From the NCBI GenBank assembly GCA_012931725.1, contig CM022946.1:51062626-51126625 (forward strand): a stretch of 64,000 nt of DNA. The letters are read 5' to 3'. How positions within the stretch are numbered: position 1 is the first letter of the stretch; each line of letters opens with the position of its first letter. Below the pieces are notes generated by a model that was given only the letters and a program-made list of their open reading frames with translations, was not told where the DNA came from and did not search any database. The DNA comes from Litsea cubeba. Taxonomy: Eukaryota > Streptophyta > Magnoliopsida > Laurales > Lauraceae. Position numbers and translations under genes: made by a program. This document shows, one piece after another, positions 1 through 12,000 of this stretch.

Positions 1-55
1 GATTTTGCCTGTGCAGTTGCCGCATGGGAGTTGTCAATGTTGGATTCAATATCAT
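1..55 (-). CDS. SYP22: Syntaxin exon 6 (partial)
   Basis: Starts after the acceptor ATTCAG and encodes DDIESNIDNSHAATAQAK, the C-terminal end of the SNARE helix. It runs off the left edge, so the lysine-rich juxtamembrane part and transmembrane anchor are not visible. Confidence 0.93.
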   Translation of the reverse strand, partial: MILNPTLTTPMRQLHRQN

Positions 56-3000
56 CTGAATATATAAATGTAAAGCAAAAGGTGAGGTTTTGGGTAAGAA
101 AGATTGACAGGAAAATCCAGTTAAGGTAAGATACTTACCAATCATAACTCCTTGCTCATGAACCAGCACTGCAAGGTCCTTGAAGATTTCGTTGACCTCA
201 CCGATCTGTTGCTGGATCTCTTGGATTCCTTGCTCTCTTTCCTCAATAATGGCCTCGTTGAAGGAAATTTCATTATCCAGAAGCAGGACCTCTTGCCTGC
301 AAGCAGCACAATAAAAAACTCAGGGACCATATTCCTTGACAAAGGTGGGCCAGGTCCAGGTAAAAAAACTACAGAAACCAGCTGACATGTAATCCAGTTA
401 TGGGACCAAACTGAAGCAATCATTCAATTTGATGTAAAATAAAACAAAACAAAACACCTTCTAAGGATAATATGGCAACTTATATAACCTTACAGCTTGA
501 TTTAGGTCGGGTCAGGATAACCCAAGCCAAGCCCCTTTACTGACAGGTAAATCTGGCCTAGTCAATGACAATATAGTTTCAATCAGCACAACAAAGCCTG
601 CCTGAGCCACTCATCACTATTTAAGTACACTACAAAGCAAAGTCCGGACTTCCCCATGCCATCAAAATTCGTACCTATTTTTTCCCCTTTTACAATCTAG
701 GGATTTTATCAAAAAACTATAAAGTACACTAATTAACAATTGGTGATAATGATTTGAGTTTACGCCAAAGGATAACTTAAAGCTTGGGATATTTTTTTGA
801 CAAAATTTCCCATAGGTCATGATATCACAACCTAGATAACCCTTAAAAAGTTCTGACCGTTTATCTTCATCTCTATTCCTATTTTATACATCTTTTACGG
901 TCAATGAAAACCCTAGTTTCTAAACTATAGCTGACTAAATACAATTTGTCAAACCTCAATATACACAGTGACAAGTATCAACAAATTACAATCGCCTTGA
1001 TCACTGCTAACCAAACCAAAACAATAGACCATTTGATTGGGTAAAGAGACAGATTGATGCAGAGGGTGGATCGATGCAAGGTGGGAAGAGATGAAGATGG
1101 AGAGGAGGGGATAGGTTCAGACCTCACGCCTGAGTTGAATAGGCCTCACACCATACCTTTCGAATGACAGGGAAAAGAGTCCAAAGCACTCCAATGTTTT
1201 CTTTCATTAATCATTCTCCAACAGCCAAGGAGGCTTTACATTGCTTTATATAATAAAAGAGAGCCTAAAACTAATCTCAACCATAGAAACAATTCATGGT
1301 CAAGATTAAAGCACTTATATATAACCTATGGACCCTACTTGCATAAGCAAAGCTCCAAATAATTAAAATAAATCAAAAAGATTAAATTAGACTGGGTCAA
1401 CCCACAAATCATGGGTCTGTCCTGCGTCAGCTTCTCCCCGACTTGGAGAGAATCCGACCTCGAGTTTTGTAGATGTCCTCTAGGATCAAAAGTCAATCGC
1501 ACAAATCTTTGATGTTCTTGCTCTTCATTTCCTTTGCATGGCTCGGAGGCTTTACTCAATCTTCTTGACTGCAAGCATGTCTTCCACTTAGAAGTAAAAT
1601 GGAGGTGTCGTTGCTTCTGAAGTCTGCATTCTGCTTGGATGTGAGATCTAATCATTAAATGCTTCAATTGTTGATGTTGTACCACTTGCGCACATTCTCC
1701 TAATATCGATGGTTGATCGATATGAGAAACCTCTATGAGTTGGGCAATATCCTGATCAATCGTCAATTGCTAAATAGTGTACTTCTTAATAATTTCTTGG
1801 TAAAAATCCCAACAATCTATAATCCAAATAAGTAGTAGTAAACACACTAAATAACAATCATTAATAACAAAAGAAGAAAAAACTAAATAGGAGGTGGAAG
1901 GGTCTATCCAAGTAATAGCTTAAAATTATTAAAGCAATTGGTGAAGGATTACTTTTAGTGCTATTGCTAACAAGTAACAAAGGCAGACCATGTTGCGCAA
2001 AGGACATGCAGGGTTCAATTGGCCACGACATCAGAACCAAACTCAATAGATTGCAGCCCATTTAGTGCAACCTTAACAATAACCGAAGGACTTGCCATGA
2101 CCAAGTCAACCTATTGCTAGTTCTGGTTAGCATAAAGAAAACCCATGTTGTGCACTTGAAATAGAATAATCATGGTAATAAATCACCAATATTGCATAGT
2201 CTACGTAGAACTAATTCTTAAAAGAAGCTCCTTACACTATCCACAGACCACAAAATTATATATTGATGATAAGCATAAAAGCCGCACTCACCGTCTTGAC
2301 TCTACAAGAAGAGCTCGCTCCTCTGGAATTTTGTCTGAACGTATGTCCAGCTCACCTGCAGTAAAGCTGTATCAGAGATGATGAAGGCCACAAATTAGTA
2401 TACAGGCATTCTGAGTCTATGGAGGGAAAAAAGAAAGATTGAACAGCATGCCAAATAAAATTATACAGATAAAAAGACAGAAGGTTTGTGTGCAGACAAA
2501 TATTAAATGATTTCATAATGTATTCAAGTGCATGACATGACAATAGAGAGACAACACAAAGTACATGTGCGGGGGAGGAAGGGGTTATAACATTTGATTT
2601 CTGTGATTCATTTGTGGCTCTGCAAGATAAATAAATGATGCATCTTGCCTCTATGCTTCAACAGATTGGAAGAAGCTAGTGCCTCCAAAGGCTAAGAATT
2701 CCAGCACATGCAGTCGGACCATACAGGGGTATTTCGGTAATCTTAAAAAACTAATTGAATGTGCCCCGGTCTTCGTATATACACTTCTCATAATGACCTA
2801 TTGTATGAATGTATTTTCTTGCGAACATTGCTTATGATCATAGGCAATAATTTATTGGACCATATCATGAAACATGATATTATATCATTGAATGTGGTGC
2901 CCAAGCTTTGGCCCCTAGGTTGTCAAGTGGGCTATTCAATCTTCAATAGGACGTTTAGCATATTTGAGAAACATTTTTCAATTTTGATATGTATTGCCTC

Positions 3001-6000
3001 GAAACTATCCTTTCATGATGTGCAGATTGAAAATGCATGATTTGTCTCACACAACTTTATAATGATGAGAAATCCAGGTAACAATGACTTATATCAACAT
3101 CATCATCAAAAAATTATAATAATGACGACGACACTGGTTACGGTTGTGGTGAATTTCACAGCCAATATGTTGATCACCACCAAGATGCAACAGCGACAGA
3201 TACGTTGAATGCTAACACAAGTAGAAGATACCAAAGAACTTAAATTTATAAACTTCTATTAAAAATATGACTCCCTTGATCTTTATACCAACCATATATA
3301 TGCATGTGAAATGTGGAAGTAAAGAGAACATCAATCAGGAGTAACGTGAAATGAGGGATTTCTTCCAATTTCTCCCCTTATTAGCAGAACCCCACTTTCT
3401 AGTTTCCCCGAATTGGAACACCCACTTATACCACCATACATATGCATGTGACCCCTGAAAAGTTTCTTCTAGCCATTCATAAATTTGTACATTCAATTCG
3501 GAGCAAAGTTCCTACCTGCCGTGCAGCTGAGATGAGCACACACATGCAAGTGTCATGCATATGGGTATAGTAAACCTCAAAATAACAGAGAATCGGTGCA
3601 AAGAAGTTAAACAAGACAAGGTCCTTTGCCCTCAAATGTACCTAGAAGGAAGAACTGCCTGGGGAACAAAAGGGGAATACGCTGTCTCCCTCTCAGCTGC
3701 AAGTCGCTGAGCCTTCTGAAATTCTTTCAGAACCGCTTGGAAATCTTTTGCAAGCTTAGCATCAGCAATCTTTTTGCTCGCCTGCATGTAGAAAAACACA
3801 TTTGAAACAAAACATCTACAGAGAAATAGACTACACATTAAAGAATGAATGGGAAGCAACATCCAAGACCAAATTATTTATGCAGCATTTCTGCAATTTC
3901 CTTTAGGGTGCATTTGTGCGACAAGCTGTATAGAGGGAAATAGTTCTGATTTTCCATGCTGCTCCCTTTTCCATCACTTGGTGCGATGCATTTTCTAATG
4001 GAAAAGGGGAAAAAGGATCACTTCCTCGATAGGATTTTGATTTCCTATGTGGGGGGTAGGAAAGTAGGACACCTCTCGCTAAGAAATGGAATTTCTGCAT
4101 AGAGTGGAATCCTCCTGTTGCATGCATCCTTAATCAATATCTTAAAGAAAGCTTGAAGGTTGAAGGTCAGGCATCGTTAAGGGCCTGTTCGGGTATATAA
4201 AGAAAAGAACATGGAAATGGAAATAGATGCTGCCTGGATTTCCCAGAAGCCTAGAAATAGATAGGAAACAACCGCCCAGTTATTGCAAAGGAGAAGTTAT
4301 TGAAAGGCCCGAAAACCTACCAACAAGCATCCAATAGGAAATAACCATCTCGTGAAATGTATGACTCAAATGTCGGGAAAGGCCATTTCCAGGGAATAAA
4401 ATTTTCCAAAATAGCCAGCGGCCCTAAGTGACTTTTCTCGAGAAATGTACGACTCAAATGAAAGGAAATGCCATTTCCAGGGAATAAAAACTTCCATAAT
4501 AGCCAGATTCCCTAAGTGACCATGAATATACACCTCGAGAAATAAGTTACAAAGCAGAAATATAATAAACCTTTTCTCTAAGCCAAAAAAATTATCTAAT
4601 TATAGCAAGCAAAGTCCACAATACATTGAACGGAGAAAATACGTCTTGACTGGAGAAAATGGAAATGACAACGGCAACAACAACAGTAATCTAAAAAAGA
4701 TCCACAAGATTCTGTCTGATGAATTCCAATCTATATCATTTAGCTCAAATTTTTTAATTGGAGATCAACTTAAGAGCCTAAGGGCATATTATTACAATCT
4801 CTTTCTCCAAAAAGGGGATGGCTGAAGGCCTTTGATAAAAGGAAAATCATGGGCGAAGGATTAAGGGTGGAGATACATTAGTCTGGTTTCACTTTTACAA
4901 TGGGGAGGACATATTCATTTACAAAGGAAAAGGATTGATTTCCGAGAATTAACTACAATTTAACCATCTCCTAGCTCCATTTCACTCAAGCTTGAACATA
5001 TTCATGTGTATTTTGTGAGTATATATATTTACATAAATATATAGTTACCATGCAATGAGAGGTTTGCCGCATAGGCTCATCTCTTCCTTTTCCATATTTT
5101 TCAAGTCTCCGATATGCATGAGTGAAATAAGTGGAATTCTATAGTGGGGCCCACCTTTTAAAACCTGAAATGCTAAAAATAGATTAGAGGAATATAGCCA
5201 AATTTTACTCTAAAGAGAGTTGGTTCCACACAAAGATGGATAAAAATTTATTTTAATACATCTTCAATCATATGCTCAATCTTAAAGTGCGCCCCATTAA
5301 CGATCATCATCAACAAAGCCTTGTCCCAAATATATTGGGGTCGGCTACATGAATTATGCTCCTCCATTCCAATCTACCATCAGCCAAATCCTTGGATAGA
5401 TTGCACTTCTTCAGATCTATTGTTACTACTTCCATCCACGTCCTCTTCGGCCTACCCCTTCCCCTCGGTGGGCCATCAACCTGCCTAAAAAAAGTTTTCC
5501 TCATTAGTGTCATTGTTGGCTTGCTTTGGACATGTCCAAACCATCTCGAACAAGCTTCTCTTATTTTATCACCCATTGATGCTACCCCTAGATCAGAGAA
5601 TTAAACAAGTGGATCTTCACGATGAGGCCCCACATACTAAAAATCTAAAATGTTCAAAATGAATTTAGTCCTATCGCATAGAATGTGACAAGATTTTCTT
5701 TTCATATTAGTGGAGCACACTTTTATGATTGAAGATATATTAAAATTAAACTTTTATCCATCTTTCATCGGGACCATGATGCAGGCCAGACAATAGGTCG
5801 GCCAACCCATTGGGTCCAGTCTATAGGCCTAACGGGACATCTATTTAGTTAGGAGTATTATTAAGTAGTTTGGTTTGTTTAGGAATGTTATTAGTGAGTT
5901 TCCTATTTTATTTTAGGCATTATTCAAATATTAGAAAGTATTGTTAAGTATGGATTAAGCCAACTCCCCTATATAAGGATGTTAGGTCTCATTGTATGTA

Positions 6001-9000
6001 GAATACTTACTATCAATTAATCTTTGAGTTATGAGAGTTTTCTCTTCAATTATGGGGTTTCTTCTCATCGTGAGTGTGCCTTAGGGCTAGAATCCATCGT
6101 TGGATTCAATCAATCCCTTAGGAGATTGATCTATTGCTCGATCGCAGATCCGGGCTGCGCCAAACCAACTCTTTTTGGAGTAAACTTCGGCCATATTTCA
6201 TATGAAATGAGGGCATCTAGGGCCTGTTTGGATGCACAAGAAAACACAAGAAAATAATATTTTATATAATATAATCTTTCATTTTCTAAAGAAGAGAATC
6301 TTGTGCATTTGGAAACCCAAGAAAAATTTGAAGAAAAGATTTTTTTCTTTAAAAAAACTCAATATTTTCCCCTACAACTCTCCCCTGTAGAAAACTTTCT
6401 ACAAGATAAGAATCTTTCAAAATGACAATTACAAAGTGGTAGAATAAAGAAAAAGCTCTAGTCCACCAAACCTATTATGATGTGTTTGTTTACATTTATG
6501 GTAAAGTAAAGTAAAAGTAAATGTCGCGGCACGGTAAAGTTGGGATAAAATATTTGGTAAAGTAAAGTTGGAAGGAATGGTAAAGTAGTTTCTTTTTATT
6601 TGACCTTACTTTATCAAATTTTATCATAGTTTTATATGTTAAAAAAAAGTGACTTATTTACAAGTGTGGTAAAGTAAAATAAAGATTGATGTCATATCAT
6701 AGTAAATGTGAGATGAAGTATGTAGTAAAGCAAAGTGGGAGAGAGAGTTGTAAAGTAGTTATTTTTTACATTGACTTTACTATACTTTACCATAGTTTTA
6801 TGTGATAAAGAAAAGTAACTTAAGGTAAAAACATGGCAGTTGAACTTTACTTTACAACACTACTTTTTTATCCAGATGCGGTAAATTACATATAAATTAA
6901 AATATTTAGTAAAATTATTCTAATAATGTAATTTACTTTAATCATGGCACCTTCCAAACAAATCAATTTAAATCTGTAAAATTCTTCAAAAATCGCCAAA
7001 CAGCAAAAATATTGTAATATTATAATATTACATTATTCTATTCTATACTATTTTATTCTTGTAATTTTTAAATCTGTAAATATTTTATTCTGTAAACATC
7101 CAAACGAGCCCCTATTTTTCGCAATTCGGATTTTAAAAGGGGGGTCCCACCATATGATGCGGGTAAAACCCATGGTCGGTCAGCTAATTGGGACCATAGT
7201 TACCTAATTCGGTCCATTGAGATCCGAATTCCGTGCAGCACGAAACGAACAAGTCGCTGTTCGATTCGTTGAAATCCGACTCTTGAAAAATCCTTAGTTC
7301 GGTACAATTCAAGACAGCCCTATTCTAAAAAACTAGAAAGTCTCCTGTATGTAAATGGGAAGTGGGGTCTTCTAAGGAAAGTCAGAAACACAAGTATAAA
7401 AACAAAGATACAGAAAGTTCAATCTGAAGAGGAAACAAAAACAATAGCTTTTAGAAATAGAGTAGAACTCAAATCATTTTTTAGAAATAGAGTAGAACTC
7501 AAATCATTAAATACCTATTTAATCTCATGCTAGACGTAGCTTAATAAACTCACCGAAATCTGCACAGTGGGTAAATCCAGATTTCAGATCACCGTTCACA
7601 AGTTCGTCGCGACTCGCAACTCCTGCAGTGAGGTGCTTTGATTGCAGGTATGATGCTTCCTTTCTTTCTTCCATAGAGTTTCATTAAGATACAAGAAGGA
7701 AAAGGCTTGCAGGGTGATGGGAAAGGAGGATGGTGGAAGTGGGGGAAAGGAAAAAGACAAGGGAAAAAGATGTCCAATAAGTCAACTTTCCCAGTCCTGT
7801 AGGCATAATTTATTATTCTTTCCTTTATACTCTCCCAGCCTCTCTCAACTTCAATTTATGCGGCAACTAACGAATCTCATCCTCAATACAAATCTTGAAA
7901 ATTCCCAAATCAAATCACCTATTTAAATCTAAATCGTGCAAAATAAGCATCTTACCGGTTTATAGGATATGTATCTAATATTCATTAATCAGAGTTTGAT
8001 CTACCGTTAGATTGTCATTCAGATGAAAAATGTGATGATAATAATGTGTGTTTATCAAGCAGTTAATCAATGGTTGAATGAACTCGGATTGATGTAAGAT
8101 TTGAGGATACCTTTGGTAAGTATATATGGCATGAATTTTGAACAGTTCAGATTTTAGTAGATGGGCCCGACCTTAGAGTTACACTCATTTGACACATGAG
8201 TTCTCTAAGTTAAAATCACAGAGGATCCTTATTCATACATATCAATTTAAAGCTTACCCTTTCTCTCTCCTTATGTACACGTTTTGACAACTCATTGTAC
8301 AACCAACTGACCTTTCTTGATACTATTTAAAAGCATGTCTATCCTGTCCGTTTTTTTAATATTTTACTGTTTACCTTTAGATTTATCTAAGAATCTATAA
8401 GTGGGCCAATGAGAAATCATAACCGATGTAAATGGCTTACTCCCAAGATTAATCAAGTTCCACTCTAAAATAAATTAAATGAACAGTAGATTAAACACTT
8501 ACCAGATTCATGAATAAAATATTATAGCAGAATTCACTTAATTATATTAAATAAATCAATGGTTGATCCTGACTACTTTATATTTTTTATATATGTGCCC
8601 CACTTTAAGTAGTACAAGTATTGTATAATACATTGAGAAATTCAAAATTTTATATTAATACATTGAGAAAATTAATAATTTTAGATAATAAAGAAGTAAA
8701 ATAGTAAAAAAGGAAGAGAAGGCTCTTTTCTCTCCCCTTCCGTTTTTTATGGATTTAGACATTTTTAAAAAAATAAAAAATCATAAGATATATTAATTGT
8801 GAATAAAATTTATATTATAGGAAGATCATTTATCTCTACTCAATGAATCTAATGGTGTGACCATTTCTTATTTGATGGAGTTGAAATTTATACCATTGTC
8901 AACAAAAAGAAAGTTATAAATAATTACGAGCCATCAAAATTTTAATAGCAGGCTCATTGTTAGGCCCAATAGAAAAAATTAAAAATTCATAACAATGAAA

Positions 9001-12000
9001 AAATAGGAGATTTGAAAATATTTTTCATTAGAATGCAGTTTGGAAGGGTTCAATTATGACTTAGAAATGCACACTTTCAAATAACTAGAGATAGAATTAC
9101 AATATTGATCATGTATTAAAATTACATTATTCTTAATGTCTTGAAATTTATGCAGCATCATGTTTGGTGGACAAAGAAAAAGAAAGCAACAAGAAGATGA
9201 TAATGTCATTTCTATTGACAAAGAAGTCGAACACGACATCGATGAGAAGAGTGATGAAGATATCGATGATAATCAAAATAATATTCCTTCAGAAAAAGAA
9301 AGTCTTTTTAAAGGAAAGCCACTATGGGATGAAGTGAAGATATTGGGGGATGCGAAAACTGGTAAATTATGGCTTTGTCCACACTGTAAGCGTGAGTTCA
9401 AAAGTTCCTACACAAGAATTCACCAACACTTTTTTGGGCCAAGGCCAAATAAAAAATCAGATATTACCCGATGTCAAGCATTGCTTAAGCAACCTAAAGG
9501 TCCTCAATTATTACAAGAAATTATTGATAGGGTAAAGAAAGCGGAGAAATCCGGAGTTCATTCACAGTTAAAGCAATCAACACTTCTCCCGCTATAACAA
9601 GTTAAGCAAAAGAACTCAATTATGGAGTCCTTTAAGAAAGTAGAAAGAGATTTTGTTGACAGTGCAATAGTAAGATGGTTATGTGCTTGTGGAGTACCCT
9701 TCAACATATTGCGGTCGCCATTTTTTCATGAAATGATTTCAGCTGTAAATAAAGCGCCTGAAGGATATAAAGCGCCTTCATTTGAAAAGGCTAGAACATC
9801 TTTGTTAGATGAGGAGAAAAGAAAAGTGGAGAATGAAATTGCAATAATTAAAGATACATGGCATATGCATGGTGTGTCTATCCTCTCTGATGGAAGGACC
9901 AACGTAAAGAATCAGCCACTGATTAATGTGCTTGCAGCAAATAAGGATGGGGCAATGTTCTTGTATGCGGTAGAGTGCTCTGGTGTTGAAAAGACTGGAT
10001 CTTATATAAAATCCTTATTGATAGATGCAATTGAGGAGGTAGGTCCATCTAATATTGTTCAAATAATCACAGACAATGCAACCAATTGCAAGCTAGCAAG
10101 TAAGGAAGTCGAAAAGGTTTATAGTCATATATTTTGGTCTCCTTGCGCCTGTCACACAATTAATTTGATCTTTAAAGATTTGTCAAAGCAGTGGCCATCA
10201 TATGAAGAATTTTATAACATGTGCAAGACAATTGTGACATATATTATCAATCATACACATGCATTGGCAATATTTAGAAGTCATTCTCGATTAGAACTTC
10301 TAAAAGTTGCGAAGACTCGATTTGCTTCATATTATGTTATGATGAAGCGACTCTTAGATGTGAGACAAGCCCTTAAATCGACCGTTGTTCTTGATGATTG
10401 GAAAGAATGGGCAAAACATGGCGATGAAAAAATGCAAGAAATAGCAGAAAACATAAAGCGATGGGTGACCGAGGATGATGATACATTTTGGACAAATGTG
10501 AGGCAAATGGTAAAAATTACCAAACCCATTTTCAAAATGATTAAATTTTGTGATCAAGATGGACCATTGATGGGGGAGGTATATGAAGGAATGGACAATA
10601 TGCTTGGTGAGATAAAAGATAGTCTCAATGGTTGTGTAAATTTTAAGGAGATTTATGAGATGATGGAAAATATTGTAATAAAAAGGTGGAAAATGATGCA
10701 TAGCCCATTACATTGTCTTGGATTTGCACTCACACCTAGGTTTCATGATTCATCATATCTTACTAAATTAGCACCTGGTGGTGAGAAAAGAAAGCCCCCA
10801 AATCAAGATAAGGAGGTTACAACGGGAGTGATGGAAGCATTTGAAAGACTAACTAACGTAAGCATCTTCAATTTAGATTTTTATAGATATTTTATTTATT
10901 ACGTTTTTAATATGTACCTAACACATTCAATAATTTGTAATTTGTTTTTTCAATAGGACACTGAAGCTGAGGCTAAGTTGAGGGCTCAATACACCATATT
11001 TCATTCTAAAGATGGTATTTTTGGGCTTCCTGCGGCAAAGGTGGATGCAGTCACTATGTCACCAATAAAATGGTGGTCAACATATGGATCTGAGACGCCA
11101 GAGCTAGCAGAGATAGCTATAAAAGTTCTTGCACAACCTGTTAGCTCATCATCTGCGGAGAGGAATTGGAGTACATATTCATTTATCCATAATGTCAAAA
11201 GAAACAAGCTTAACGCAAAACGTGCAGATAAACTTGTCTTTATTCATTCAAATCTTCGCCTTTTATCACGCATGAAGGAGGGATATAATGAAGGACCATT
11301 CAGAAAATGGGACATTGATCCCGAGCTGGATGTTATTGATGATTCAAGTGCACATTTAGAAGACCTAACGTGGAAAACACTAGACAATGATGAGGAGCCT
11401 CAACTTCAAAATCGTAATGAGAGTAGAGTGGAGTCGCGACTAAGTGGTACATCAAATGTTGCAGTCACCCAATCCTCTTTACAATCACGTCCACCTAGTA
11501 GACAAAGAAGTATTTCATCATACGGATGCAGTTTGCATCTTCTCATGACAAAGGGAAAAAGCATTGGAAATGAAGACTTTTATTTCATACTCCTATTTCT
11601 TATGAATTTTTATTTTACGTTACTTTTTATTTATGTTTTGGTGTTTGATATTTTATATCATTTTTATTTGGTGTTTAGGATTTAATTTATTTTTATATGG
11701 ATAGTTAAATGATTGAAGTTTATTGATTAATAATAGAAAAAAGTTATGGATTGTTTTTAAACATTTATTTGCTCATAGTTTATTGATTTAATGTTTTTAA
11801 TCGTTTATTTGCTCATACTTATTAAAGCATCAAATGACTAAAAAAATAGTTATGCATATATTGAATGGACATACGAATCATATCGAACTATATCGAATTA
11901 ACTTAGCGAATTCATAGAACTCGAATTGCGAATCGAGCGAATTGAAAACCGAATTAACTCAGCCTACCCCATCGAATTTTCGAATTTGAGTAATTGTCGA

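Noticed and set aside
1335..1766. 143-codon minus-strand frame in syntaxin intron 4
   Set aside because: No family motif, lies within an intron, and its codons look random. It may be part of an old LTR but I could not find a partner.
4180..4530. Possible second Tourist-like element starting GGGCCTGTTCGG
   Set aside because: A left-like end exists after TTA, but I could not find a matching right end or flanking duplication.
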